Assembly (NCBI GenBank): GCA_014621425.1 | Contig: JAANBB010000109.1 | Span: forward strand, 1 to 64,000 | DNA: 64,000 nt | Reading direction: 5' to 3' | Origin: Cylindrodendrum hubeiense | Taxonomy: Eukaryota > Ascomycota > Sordariomycetes > Hypocreales > Nectriaceae | Shown here: in pieces, positions 41,591 through 53,349 of the stretch | How positions within the stretch are numbered: the stretch's first letter is position 1 | Layout: each line of letters begins with the position of its first letter | Translations under genes and position numbers: made by a program | The notes under the pieces: generated by a model | Seen by the model: the letters and a program-made list of their open reading frames with translations, nothing else | What the model was told of the DNA's origin: nothing | The model's database searches: none

Positions 41591-43264
41591 TCAGCGTTGC
41601 TTAGAGAGCAAGACATTGACGCTCTCCCGGGCGTTCTGTGTAGCCCACACGCTATCCTTGCCACCCCGACGCCATTCGTCACCAGAGGCATGCTCACCGC
41701 CACCCCTTGAGGCTTCTCCCATAATCACCTCAAGATCTCTCTTCTGCGAACTCAGCCAGTTCTTGACAAAGTTGGCGGGGTCTTCACTGAGCGATGTGAA
41801 GAAGGAGTGCTTGGCCTTGGAGACGGCGATGGCCTGGATGACTCGCGCGAGCTGATCGTCAAGAGTTGTCACATCCTTGAGCATGGCGGCATACTGTGGG
41901 TTGTTGATTAGGGGCAATAAGGAATCCCGGAAAGAGTCTTCCACCGAAACCTGGATATCGTAGATGGTCGGTTGAGGGTCTTTGTGGAATTCCTGGTCAA
42001 TTCGGATCGTGTAGGGAAGGCTGATAGGGGGCAGGGGACGAAGGTGCTGTGTGACATATTCGTTAAGCATGGGAATGTATCCAACATCTCCGCGTTTTAC
42101 AACCTGGCTGAGAGTTAGTCCGGCCTAGAAACGGTGAACAAAATAAGACCAACCTTCTTCAGAAGCTCATCGCAGCGGAAGTTGCGCTTCTCCTCGTCTT
42201 CCTGGAGACCCAGGAGCTTGATGTATTCCCACAGTCCCATAACAGCTTCTTGCTGCGTTGCCTCAGTCATGTCGACCACTTCGGCAAGCTCTGGGCTTAA
42301 TTGGTACGTCTCGGGAGACTCCTGTCGGTGGAGGTTGATAGTGATGTTCGAGTTCTCATCTCCGTTGCGCTTGAACGTGAGCTCGTCGAAGTCAGCCGCG
42401 GCGGGTAGGTTCGCGTTAGGCTGGTTCCTGGTTGTAGCATCTGGTTTCTTCCACTCCACGGTCTGTTCGGCACCGTTTCGGAATCGCGAACGGTCAAAGT
42501 CGACGGTCAGGGCCTTGAAGAAGTGCGAGAACCGGTGCTTCTGTGGTGCTTGCGTCTTGGCCTTCTGGGCCGAAGGGCCTGCACCATCCTGCTCTGCCTT
42601 ATCCCCAGCCTCCTTCTCTGCGTCCGGGGCATCCTTCTCATCCTCGTCATCGAGCAGGCGGCCTTCGATCTTGACGCGATACGAAGCTTCCATGCTAGGT
42701 GCGAAGTCAAAGGCGTCGACGTTAAGACCGCTGGTTTGCCAGATCTGATCCTCTACCGTGTTGCTGATCCAAACTCGAAGAGTCTTGTATCGCTAAAGTG
42801 CCTATTGTCAGCGTGTTGCTATTCGAGGATGAAACAGACAACCAACCTTGGTTGTACGGCTCGCACTATCGACAATATCCAGGCGCTTGCGCGTCATGGT
42901 GGCATCCAGTCGGCGCTCGACATCTTTCAAGTCTTTGTATCGCTGAGCGCCCTCCGTATCAACAATGCTGTCCTCGACGCCGTCGGGCATGTTCTTGTCG
43001 GTAGGTCTACGGCTACGTCTCTTGGCGAGCTCACTAGCATGCGCCTGAGCCTGTTGTTGCTGGGCAAGCTGGGCCTGAGTAAGGGGGACGGAAGGGTGAG
43101 GTCCTGAAGACATCATGGGTCCTGGATAGGCACCGGCGTTAGTAGATGGATCAGAGTAGGCAGTTTGGGGTCGTGGATTTACCGATTCCGCCTCGGCGCT
43201 GATTCGTCGCATGAGGCGACCGTTGAGGCACCTGTTGTGCATAGGAACGGTACTGCTGCTGCAT
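41591..43264 (-). CDS. ssr3: SWIB-domain chromatin-remodelling subunit (Snf12/Rsc6/BAF60)
   Basis: This is the BAF60-type accessory subunit of SWI/SNF and RSC remodelling complexes in the nucleus. Four exons (43264-43183, 43121-42847, 42792-42154, 42103-41591) give 502 residues. The N-terminus is Gln-rich (MQQQYRSYAQQVPQRSP). A conserved linker follows (RYKTLRVWISNTVEDQIWQT), then an acidic, lysine-rich insert and the SWIB fold (VDMTEATQQEAVMGLWEYIK through RCDELLKK). The BAF60 C-terminal helical region (YDIQVSVEDSFRDSLLPLIN, FFTSLSEDPANFVKNWLSSQ) completes it. Yeasts with both Snf12 and Rsc6 have two paralogues; filamentous fungi usually have one protein for both complexes, hence the S. pombe-style symbol. 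The start codon is chosen because it begins exon 1 in phase with the conserved part. Confidence 0.9.
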
Positions 43265-44315
43265 TTTCGAAGTGGATTTTCGGTCGTTGAACAGGGATCA
43301 ATTGCGGCCACCGTTGGGGTCAGTCGAACATAGGAAGTTTGATGAATAGGCGTGTCGCGTCGCATCGCATTGCACTGCGTCGCGGGAAAACGCTAATCCT
43401 CCAGGAGCAGGTCACGTGCACTTGGCTCAACCTCAGAACCTCTCACCCCGGCCGATAAGATAAGAAACAGTCAACCCAAGTTTCACTACCGCACCAGTCA
43501 CTATGTGAGTTATTACAAAATGGATAAATCTTCTATTTACGAATACGGTACTAGAAAGGTAACTTCACCAATGTCAAGGTGGCAGGAAATACAACATATC
43601 CATTCCGTTATCAGTCTTCACAACTAAAACGAGGCATCAAGTCCGGCCGGGGGAATTCAATATTAATGTTGTCGACAGTCAGAACCCTGCTACACAAACC
43701 CACAGGGACTCCGCACTTCGACTGTGCGACTATATATGTAGGACATTGCCTGTTCGTAGATACTTAGGTTTAGTAGGAAGTTGTGGTTGAGGGTGACAGG
43801 CAGTCTACTATCCCGCCTCCTCCCCTGTCCTGTCCAGTCCAATACAAGACAACCTTCTCCCGCCTTCTAATCGCCGTCTTTTGCGTGGGCCAGGATCCTT
43901 TGATTTGATATTCAAGGTCTGGCAAACCCCATGGCTAATCTTAGTTTTGTCTCCCGAGACCGTATGCGGTCAGTATATGCCCACCTTCGCGTTGGGCTAT
44001 CCGCTTTCCGTAGCAGAGGCCCAAGTCGACAGATGCACACCCTGGAGATGTCCACTCTGCTGCAATTTGTTGCACGTGTGGCATCTAGTCCCTTTGACTG
44101 CCATGCCCCCTCCAATGCTTGAAAATGCACCAAAAATGCGTCCACCACCCTTCACAAGAAATGAAACTCCACAGTAGTGCGCCTCGCTGCCAATGCCCAT
44201 GACCGTACTGAATGCAATAGGTAAGAGGCAAAATGTTAAGGAGATCAGCCTCACGGCCTAAGCAGCCGCGTATCAGTCAAGTCTACCTATGCATTATTCA
44301 TGTTTTGATGCCTCT
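43265..44315. promoter_or_regulatory. SWIB-gene upstream region and PDK1 3' flank
   Basis: No gene is supported in this 1.05-kb stretch. It should hold the SWIB-gene promoter next to 43265 and the 3' untranslated region of the kinase gene at its low-similarity left-facing end near 44300. Short frames around 43880-44260 lie on both strands and look random. Confidence 0.45.
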
Positions 44316-46722
44316 TCAAAACGCGGAGCCGAGTCCACTCCTCGACTGTCTCTTGCTGAAGCGATTCCTTTTCGGCGCCGGATCTTCGGCGCCCTGGTTT
44401 TTGCTCAGATGATTGCGACCTTGTCGGTCGCTGACACCGAAGCCATCGGGATAGTTAGCTCGGCCCCCGAGAGTACTGGCAGGGCTCGACACCGTAGATG
44501 ACATGTCGGCGAACCCATTATCACCGGCGTAACTTGCAGGCATGCTCTGAGATATGGCTAGGTCTCTTGCTCGTTCTAAGCACTCAATCCATTCGGCTGC
44601 CGCGGATGATCCACCTTCGAGAGGTGGTGATGAGGACTTAACTTCTTCAAAGGTGTAGTGTTGTCCACCCTATTCACAAAATATTAACAATCGTCACCAA
44701 GGAAAACGGGAAGAAGCTTACCGTGTCTACACACCAAACAATTTGACCCTTTGCGTCTTTTTGGCTTCTCCACGAGCAGTCTTGAGCCATGAGCGATATC
44801 TCCTGCTTCGCTCGTTTCTCTTCTCCGCCCGCTGGTGCAAGCACAATACGGCCGCTGGAAGTTATCATCACCAGCCGCTGCCGCTTTTTGGTTGTGCTTC
44901 CGCCAAAGAATCGTGACAGCTTCTTATGTCCCTCATCTGAACCTTTCCCGTGGGGACTTGAGGGCAAGGGTGTTGATACAACCATCAGGTCACCCAATTT
45001 CAGGATACGCTCATTGTTCCTCGTGAGGACTGGTGACCATTCAATGTCCAATTGGGTGGGAGGAGGCAGTTCAGTGATGATTCGTGCTGGGCGGCTGTTT
45101 CCATTGGCAGCGTTGGTCTGTGACTGAGGAGGGCCTCTCGAGTTTGAGGGTGCCATTGGCGTACTTGAGAAGCCATTGAGCTGGATGACATTTGGCTCCT
45201 GGGCAGGCGGAATATATGGGCGAAGTCTCGGCGCTTTAGATCTCCACAACCCCTTTCCAAATGGCTGGCCGTCAAAGAATTCGTGATTCTTGATGTGCTC
45301 TATGGTGAGTCGCCGGGCTGGGTCGAGGACGAGGCATCGGTCGACGAGATCCCGTGCTGCAGGAGGGAAGCCTGCGGGGAACTCGTACTCGAGATTGACA
45401 ATCTTTTGGAAGGTCAGGTACTCGCTGCCGCCCTTGAATGGAGGCCGTCCAGCCAGGAGTTGGTAGATTATGCAACCAAACGCCCACAAATCACTAGCCT
45501 TGCAGGCATTCTTGTGTGTCAGGAGCTCAGGGCTCACGTACTCGGCGGTTCCCACGAAGGACGCGGCGCGATTATCATCTTCGCCGTCATGTCGCCCCGG
45601 GTCAGGCGCCCCACGATCAACAGAGTCTAGGTTCCTGGTGTCGCGGGGATCCTTCAGTAACTTGGCGGTTCCAAAATCTGTGATCTTGACATTCATCTGG
45701 TCGTCTAGCAGCACATTCTCCGGTTTCAAATCTCGATGGATTACACCTCTTGAATGCATGTAGTCGATGGCGTCGAGGATCTGGGCACCATAGAACCTTG
45801 TGCATTCAATGTCGAAGGTACCCGTCTTCTTCAGCACACCTAGTAGTTCGCCGCCATTGCACAAATCGAGCACGTAGTACAGCGACGTCTCGTCCTGAAA
45901 GGTATAGTATAGTCGAACGATGCCGGGGTGCTCTGTGAGACGGTTGAGGGTGTTCTTCTCGATGTTGACGTATTTTATCTTCTTCTCCTTGATGATGTGT
46001 CTCTTCTCGAGAACCTTGATGGCATATTCCTTGAGAGTCTGGCGGTCGGTAGCGAGATACACGCTGCTGTAGGAGCCTTCACCAAGCACGCGACCAAAGT
46101 TGAAGTCACGAACTCCCTTCTTGACCTGTCGAACAACAGTCCGACCTGTTGCGTCGACCTCCCGGCGAACACCTACTGCAGCACCACGGTCCTTCCATTC
46201 CTCACTGCTTGCAGGTATTGGGGCCTCGCCGGCGTACGGGGGGTTCGATTGGGAGCCGCCCTGAGCGGAGGTGTAGCCACCGCCCATGCCTCTAGAGCTC
46301 CTTCGAGCGGGCAACGGGGCACCAGTCGGTGGAAGTGCTTGACGGCTCGAGTTGTAGGCCGGTTGGGGGTCTCTTTGACTAGAGCCGTCGGCGGGATAGG
46401 TTTGGCTGGGCTCGGGAATGTTGGGCAGGCCATAGATGGACAATCTTGAAAGGTCGGGCTGAGGGGATTGCTGAAAGGTGTCGCTAGCCCCAAGGTCTGG
46501 AGCGAGGACGGGCTGCCGGGTGGGCGGGGCGAATCGGGGGTCGTTGAGGATGGGTTCGATACTGGCATCGATGGGTTCGAGATGGATGGTGTGGGCGAGA
46601 GATTCTGTTGTATGATGAGAGGCGGAGGCAGAGGCGGAAACAGAGGTAGCCTCAGCAGCATCGTCGGGGTTGGCGATGCGCAGGCCGCCCAGGGCCTGAG
46701 AGAGGCTCAGGTCCCCGTTCAT
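44316..46722 (-). CDS. pkh1: PDK1-like serine/threonine protein kinase (Pkh1/Ksg1)
   Basis: It is a master AGC-kinase activator that phosphorylates the activation loops of Ypk, Pkc and Sch9-type kinases in sphingolipid and cell-wall signalling. Two exons (46722-44722, 44669-44316) give 784 residues. The first in-frame ATG has the good context CACCATGAA. After a disordered Ser/Pro-rich N-terminus the kinase domain runs from about residue 206: glycine loop LGEGSYSSVY, catalytic Lys236 (EYAIK), HRDLKPEN at 329-336, DFG at 349-351 and the PDK1-type activation loop SFVGTAEYVSPE. A C-terminal PDK1-type PH domain (DIEWSPVLTRNNERILKLGD onward) spans the intron. All catalytic residues are intact. Confidence 0.94.
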
Positions 46723-48635
46723 GGTGACAATGTGATGGAGGGACACTGTGGTTATCCTCAGGAGCAGTGTGTATAGAGGAGGAGAAGCGCTCGGGGAGAG
46801 GCGCTCGATGAGAGAGGCGTGGGTCGTGGACGTGGACGAGGGACGGTCGGCCACTGACGACGGCGAATCCGTAGACCATGGAGCATCACCGGTGGTGGTG
46901 CTGTCGGGGAAATTGGTTAGCAGCAACGCCTGCTGGGACGCGAGTGACAGTCCAACTGGGCCCGCGGGCTTCGGGGGCTGTACCTTTCTCTCTCTATAGG
47001 GACGGAGCCCGGGAACGCTGCTGTACGAGGGACGCCTCAGGCTGCCGGATCTCCAGCCAGGATGCTCTGTACGGAGTAAATGCTGGAGAATGCACAAATG
47101 TCGGTAGGGGAAAGGTACTCGGTTCGTCGAGTAATGGGTGTGTTGGTACTCCGGTGTGGCTGGCGGGAGCCTGGTGAGGTGAGGTACCTGGACGTCCAAC
47201 CCTTGCCTGTCTGCCTACTATTACCTACGTACTGCGGCGTACCCAACTGTCCAGCCTGTCCAACTCGATGGGGTCAGCCAAGCGTCAGGCACCTTGCCAG
47301 GGTCCCAAAGTTCAGGCAGTGCGTGCTGCTGCTGCTGGGTGAGCCATCAGTAAGCCTGCTTGGGGTCCCCTGGTAGCTAATTCCAGCCTTCTTCGCCCGA
47401 CGGCCACGCCAGCAAAATCTCGTACTGCATCCAACAGCCAACCGTGAAGGTACCAGTGGCCACGGCCGGGTAGCGTCCATAGCGTGCTCAACGTATTCGT
47501 CTTATTGTTAATTTCACAGAACAGATTACCACTACAGCATGCACCCATCTCCTGTTGGAAGTTGAGAGGACGCGCGACCAAGCTGCGGCTGGGCCGACGC
47601 GTTGCACTCCTGTCGCCTGTAACAGGCTATTAATGGTTCCTCGTTTAGGCGGCCGGTGGCACTGCTGGCACTGCTGGGCCACAGCTTAGTTGGCAGCTGC
47701 CTCCACTGAGGCGTCGCAGGCCCCAGACAACCTTTCCTGGAACTGGGAAGCCCGCGTCGCTGTGTCAAGCCAGGGCCGCCACACCTCTGCTGCATCCAGA
47801 GTGAGGTCAGAGGCAGTGAGGTCAGAGGCGAGAGATTACGAATGTCCTCCAGCCATTTTCTTCGTCAACCCCGTCAATTCCGTCCCAGCTTAATTACTAT
47901 GTATTTCTATGTACATTCGTTCGCACCGGGATTCCTATTGTGGCACCCCGTCGTGTCCAGAAACTTCCACTCAAAACGCCCGCGTTAATGGCTTCCAGCC
48001 AGCACCTAGCGCGCTAACAAATCGCGTCCAACCACCCACTCGCCCACCGAGAATTACGTGCCTTTCCAGAGCACCGTTTGTTACGGAATGAGAGCCTTCC
48101 GGCCTCGTACCCAGCGACTCCCACCTGGGGGAGATGAGCTGATGGGTCCTTCCCGTGGATCCTGGCTCAGGGCTGGAGCAAATCATACCACCTCCATCCG
48201 GGGCGTACTCCATAATCAGACACTTCAACGAATCCGCTTAGGGCAGCTCCAGAGCGCGATCTCCAGCCCTGCCGCGACGGCCCAGCGAGTCGCGCTGAAC
48301 CAGAAGCCGGATTCGTTTGGTGTCCAGTGGACCAGCCTACGGCGCGTGGGTGATTCCCGACCGGTACCTCCTTGGCTTAATTACCTAGGTACCCATCTCC
48401 TGCCCAGTTGTCCACAGTAGCACTTACCCTGTACCTTTGCCTCCATCCGTGATCGCTGCTTCCCATGCACATGTTCTCTGTGAGTAGATACATTGAGGCG
48501 CATATGAAGGTGCGTAGGGTGCGTGGGGATGAAAGGCAACTGTGATACAGGAAGGCTCAAAGGTTCTCGCCGATATGTGCTCCAATTTGTGAGGTTTGTT
48601 GGTTCCCTAGTGAAGTCTTGTACCAACCTTGCAAG
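46723..48635. promoter_or_regulatory. Long upstream region between the PDK1 gene and the next gene
   Basis: About 1.9 kb separates the divergent starts. The PDK1 frame stays open back to 47199 but has no ATG there, so it is treated as leader. AGGTACCT occurs at 47182-47189, and TTACCTAGGTACCC at 48381-48394. No other coding signal was accepted. Confidence 0.5.
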
Positions 48636-49839
48636 ATGCTCCGAGTTAAACCGTCAACCATCTCCTTAACTCACGTTGAGCTGAAGGACTTTGAACGCCG
48701 ACTAAGGTACAAACATCATATGGAAGGGAAAGGCACATCGGCATCATCATACAGGAGAGCATGCTCATCACACAGCCATACACAAGCAGACTCATTTAAC
48801 CTCGAGCAAACAGCCGACGACGAGGACGAGTTGTCTGCTGCCGAGCGCGATGATGGGGATCTTCATCTATCCTCGGAATCTGCACCTAGTCACGAAGATC
48901 TTGATCTCACCAGGACGCAGGACGCAGGATCAACGGCAGCCTTTGGTGTAAATCTATCGCCGTTGGGTTCTATGCGGCGTAGCGTCTCGATCCACCATCG
49001 AACCATCCCAGGTGAGTTGGATAAGACGGACCTTTTTGATGACGCACTAACAAATCACCAGGAGAACACGGTGGCATAGCGGTAGAGGCAGCGGCCCAAA
49101 GTGATACTCCACAGGGGCTCCGAGGCGGCTCAGAGGGCAGCCTGAATGAACCGCCTGTGTTCGAGCTACCATTGAGGGGGGCAATTCCGTCTCCATTTTC
49201 GCCAGCACCGAGGGCGACACATGTGAGTCTTGGCCTATATCGCGGGTTCCAGGCTCACCGTGTGACAACAATGGTGTCCAGGTCGAAACGGAACAACCAA
49301 ATGATCAACTGCAATCGGGAAGAGATGACTTTCTGGCACATGGCGATGACCTGCCATCCTACGATGGCGGAACGGGCTCTGGGGGCCCAGTAGTCGGCGA
49401 CGGCCGGCAAATCCAACCACGGATTGAGCATACGATGCCAGTAGCCCATTCTCCCAGCGCACATGCACGGAGATACACGAGACGGATTCTGACCCTAGAC
49501 AGCCCTCGTACAACGCCGTTGCCACCATCTGCAGAAGGGATCGCGGGGGAGTTTAACACCACAGTCACCATGCCACGAAGGCTCCCTGTGTACAACGACA
49601 TGTTTTCAACGGCTGAACAGCCACAGACACCACGGCACCTACCAGAGGCTCGTCACCAGAGCAGATTCGACGGGTCTTACACGGCGCCGGTTGGGCAACG
49701 GCTTGGGCAAACCGTGATGGAGACCACACCTGTCCCTGGACGTGGAGTGCAAGTAAGGCGTGGTGGCAGTCCATCAGGCCTGAGAAGGCCTGGGTTTCAG
49801 GGATTGTATGGCGGAACAGAGAATACGGAGGAAGAATGA
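48636..49839 (+). CDS. Uncharacterised low-complexity fungal protein
   Basis: I do not recognise a domain. Three exons (48636-49011, 49062-49222, 49282-49839) give 364 residues with matching phases and good GTGAGT donors at both introns. The N-terminus MLRVKPSTISLTHVELKDFE looks like a short ordered motif; the rest is Ser, Asp, Glu, Arg and Pro-rich and probably disordered, with possible phosphorylation or nuclear roles only guessed. The ATG at 48636 is the first in-frame ATG. It sits alone between long intergenic spaces and is divergent from the PDK1 gene. It could be a rapidly evolving regulator or a lineage-specific gene; expression is unproven. Confidence 0.62.
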
Positions 49840-51188
49840 CCCGTGCAAAGACGCAAAAGACGCAGAGGCAGAGACAGGGAGAGAGCGGGAAGGGAACTGG
49901 CTTAATGAGAAGTCTCAATTGCGGATGACGAGGTGCCATCAAAGCACCTAGGGCTGCCGGTTGCAGATTTGCTGAGGCCTCATGTCAGCACGCAAATTCA
50001 CCCGACTGGTATGGCATCCTGTAATCACCTCGACGACCTAATTACGGTTGACTTTTTCTATGTACTAAATGGAGACCACCACATCATTCCGGCTCGAAAT
50101 TCCTTTCCAGACGCCTGTCCCGGCTCGGGGAAAATGGCAACCCTTGCCAGGCGAGCCCTCACAGGGCACTGCGACACTCCCAATGAAATCAGTCGAGTCG
50201 TGTCTGACCTGAGTGGTGGGCTGTCGCGTTGATCTGGGCACAGCGCCGAACAAGCAGGTCAGCCCGCTGAACGTTGACCATCCAACCAGACAGCGACTCG
50301 GGACCTCCCTCCAGGGTTATCCTATTATGGGACTAGCCGGCCAGGGACCCTTAACAATTACGCAAACCAGAAGTGGGAAGTGCGTCGGGAGGTACGTACC
50401 GTGCTGTGCAGGGTGATTTAGTTCAGCGCTAGGCCGTTTTTAGGGCCGGCACGTTTGCAACAAGCGGCCGATAAGCTGATGCCGTGCAGACAGTGCGGGA
50501 GATATTCGCACGCGCCCAGACGGCACGCTTTCGGCACGTCCCTCCCCATCTCATAGCGGCGCGCACGCCAAGCTGAGACTCGGCTATCGCGGGACAAGTA
50601 CTGTGACACGGAGTTCGCCGTCTGCGAGACCAACACACAGTGCCAAAGTCTTTTTACCCCAGGTTGCCCGTGGGCGCCCATGCAGCCTCACTCCGATCTC
50701 CTGCAGCTAGAGCCAAGAGCCACTCGTGCCCCTTCCTCTCACACTCGCTCCTTCCTTTCTTCCTCTTCTCTCTCTTGCAACCCAGTTTCTCCTTCCTACA
50801 TCCCACTCAGCCAGACATACATAACACTCTGGGCACCTCACACATCGTCGTTGTCCTAGGTCGATTTTCTCTCCGACCTTTACCATCAACCACCCATCAA
50901 GCCTCATCCGTCGCTTCTACCCTCCACACTCTCGTCTACCTCGTCCTCGCCAGGCGCTCGACACCCTTCGTCAATTGTCCACCTGCCATCCTTCCTCGAC
51001 AGACTCCCTCTTGGCGACTTCCCCAGCGCCGACTACTATTTTCGCCCTCACACCCACACTTACACGCGACTCGTGGACCCTGACGACAACCTCACCAACG
51101 TTCCCGGAATTCTATTGATGGTTTGTGACCGCGTTGACTACTAACCACTCATCATTTCCAGTTCATCCACTTTCCAAACTCTTCCAAG
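49840..51188. promoter_or_regulatory. Upstream region with pyrimidine-rich leader
   Basis: This 1.35-kb stretch precedes the gene at 51189. From about 50720 to 51180 the plus strand is strongly C/T-rich, like the leader of an actively transcribed fungal gene; a leader intron is possible. Open frames within it have low-complexity Pro/Ser composition caused by the C/T bias, so none is called. Confidence 0.5.
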
Positions 51189-52091
51189 ATGGCCTACTTC
51201 AGCCCCCAGTTCTCGTCTTCCTCTCCCGTCCTCATTATGTCCCCGCAACCTCCCCACCAGTCACCTCTGGGTATGGCAAGCTTTGCAAACCGCCATGCAT
51301 CACCTCGATCCTTTGGCTCAGGATCCAATCAATTCGCGTCTTTTCAGTCAACACGACCCGCTGCGGCTGGACGAAAGCGCTCCCGTGACGAGGCATCAGT
51401 CAACCTCGAGCCTGACGTCTCTGCTCTGCCAGTCGAGGAGCCAGAAACCGAATGGGTATACGGACCCGGCATGACTCTCATCAAATCGAAGACGCAATAT
51501 GTCTCCGATGCTGGCACCCAATCTGGAACTTGGCTCGAAGAGAAGAAGGCTGCCGAGGAGTCCACTGTCCAGGAGCTGCGAGCCCTCAAGAGAAACCACA
51601 AATCGCAACGCACTGAGCGCAGCTCCGGTGCTCTATCCTCTGCGCCCGCCTCAGCTACCACCTCTCCCCTCAAGATCAACCTCGTATCTTCGTCACCCGA
51701 GGGTCGTCAAGCTCCTGTTATTGACGACTTCACACTGCATCTTGGCATCGGCTGGAGACGAATCAGCGATGACGAGCACATTCAGGCTGCTGCTCGCGGC
51801 TGGGCTCGCTTCATCGAGAACCACTTCGCTGTCTCCAACGTTCGCGTGGTTCTGGAAAGCAACGGTCTTCAGTCTTATCTCGTGGAAGCAGCCGAGGGCT
51901 TTTTTCTTTTCGCCGAAAATCTCCGTCAAGGCCAACTTGTCAGCCAGACTGTCGAGGGCGCACTCCGCAACCTTCAGTGTTCGCCCCCCAAATTTGACGG
52001 CGCTGAAACGCTCTCAGCCGCCGAATCACCGAAGCCAGTTGACATGCGTGCCGGCGCCGTCCTGGCTGACACTGAGATGAGGATGGACTGA
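51189..52091 (+). CDS. Conserved-looking fungal protein of unknown function
   Basis: A single exon encodes 300 residues. No named domain is recognised. The first 140 residues are Ser/Pro/Arg-rich with a basic patch AGRKRSRDE that could be a nuclear localisation signal. The C-terminal half looks like a compact fold: IDDFTLHLGIGWRRISDDEH, then AARGWARFIENHFAVSNVRV and LQSYLVEAAEGFFLFAENL. This mix of hydrophobic and charged residues with no introns and no stop supports a real gene. The ATG at 51189 lies in AAGATGG context after a C/T-rich leader; a second ATG, at codon 17, is less likely the start. A nuclear role is only inferred. Confidence 0.8.
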   Translation: MAYFSPQFSSSSPVLIMSPQPPHQSPLGMASFANRHASPRSFGSGSNQFASFQSTRPAAAGRKRSRDEASVNLEPDVSALPVEEPETEWVYGPGMTLIKSKTQYVSDAGTQSGTWLEEKKAAEESTVQELRALKRNHKSQRTERSSGALSSAPASATTSPLKINLVSSSPEGRQAPVIDDFTLHLGIGWRRISDDEHIQAAARGWARFIENHFAVSNVRVVLESNGLQSYLVEAAEGFFLFAENLRQGQLVSQTVEGALRNLQCSPPKFDGAETLSAAESPKPVDMRAGAVLADTEMRMD

Positions 52092-53349
52092 GCCCCCGTC
52101 GAACGGGATCCTATCAAAAAATCTTGCTATTTAATGTTTTGGAGTTTTGTGTGTTTGCCATGCTTGGAGGACTGGTCCGGGGAGGGAGAAAGGGCTTCGG
52201 TATCATCGGATTGGGAAATTTAACAAGGGGCAATCGCCGTGAACGGGGAGTTTTCATCATGGCCGTGTATCATCTACATATCGGGTTTATTCATTCATCT
52301 ACTTACTGGGTCGCGAAGACCACATTTAATCTTTTGTGCCTTGCTGATGATGCTTCGTGAAAAGGCGCCATGATGGTGAAACCTACCAGGCGCCAGATTT
52401 CGTCGACCCCGAAGACGGCGTCTAGCCGTGGTTACCGCGCCATCCTGGGTGATTGACACCGGTCCGAGCATTTCGGCACTACCGGAAGCAAAGCTCCATA
52501 GGCTTTTCATTCCTGGCGACTCACCCTGGTCAGGTAGTCTGTTTATCAAATGGGCATAGTGGCTCGGAAGGCCCCATCGATTCCTTGCGAGGTACTCCGT
52601 AAAGTGCGGATAGATGGCATTTTGCTTCATTTAGCTTCATAGGGCGTCGCGTGGTTTTGGATAATAGAGGGTTGCCAGGGCGGCAAATGTGATATTTTGG
52701 TAAGGTGGAAATTCCATAGCGAGAGGCAATTGGTATCGATTCACTAATGCCTTCTGTTCAAATATCTTCGGATTGCCTTCAATCCATGGAGGGAGAGCAG
52801 TTTACCCAGAGCAGGCAGGCAGTGACGGGTACAGTACCAAGAGGAGCCGCCTACCCTGTACCGCCGCTATCCCACGTTTGGCGGGCGCTGACAACTTACG
52901 CCTCTGGTTCTCCATGGGTACTTACGGATACCCAGGTTCTCTAGAGCCAACACACGTATCGCAGGTACCACCTTGGACCTCTGGCATGGCCGAATTGGTA
53001 TCAGGCCCCCTCTGGGCGGCTTTGGTTCTGGCGCAAGCCCAGCACTAAGTACGAGTACGGACTACGTAGTCACGGAAGAGGTAGGTCGGTAGGTCGGTCG
53101 GTAGGTAGCCATCAAACGACAAGCGACGACGACGTCTATCCGGTCCAGCTTCGTAACTGCCTACCTACGCATCCATCGTATCAAGAACCCCCTGCCAGCT
53201 CTTTCCATTCACCGCTGCCTACGCTGTCGCGTGCTCTGCCCCGACTCCATTGTACTGGTCCGCCCGCGGTGTCGCAGGCGGCTTTCCATCCTCCCCCAAA
53301 TCTGCTCGCCAATCCGCCAACCCGCCCATTCACCCATCGATTGCCCGCC
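52092..53349. promoter_or_regulatory. Intergenic region upstream of syn8
   Basis: No gene is supported in this 1.26-kb stretch. It holds the 3' end of the preceding gene and the syn8 promoter. A short GGTC/GGTA tandem run lies at 53081-53108, and C/T-rich sequence runs up to the syn8 ATG. Confidence 0.5.
53081..53108 (+). repeat. Short GGTA/GGTC tandem repeat
   Basis: The run reads gtaggtcggtaggtcggtcg followed by gtaggtag, a microsatellite-like string of four-base units about 240 bp before the syn8 start. Confidence 0.75.

Noticed and set aside
42134..43107. Plus-strand frames of 204 and 194 codons
   Set aside because: They are antisense to the SWIB gene exons and have Ser/Leu-rich composition from the opposite strand.
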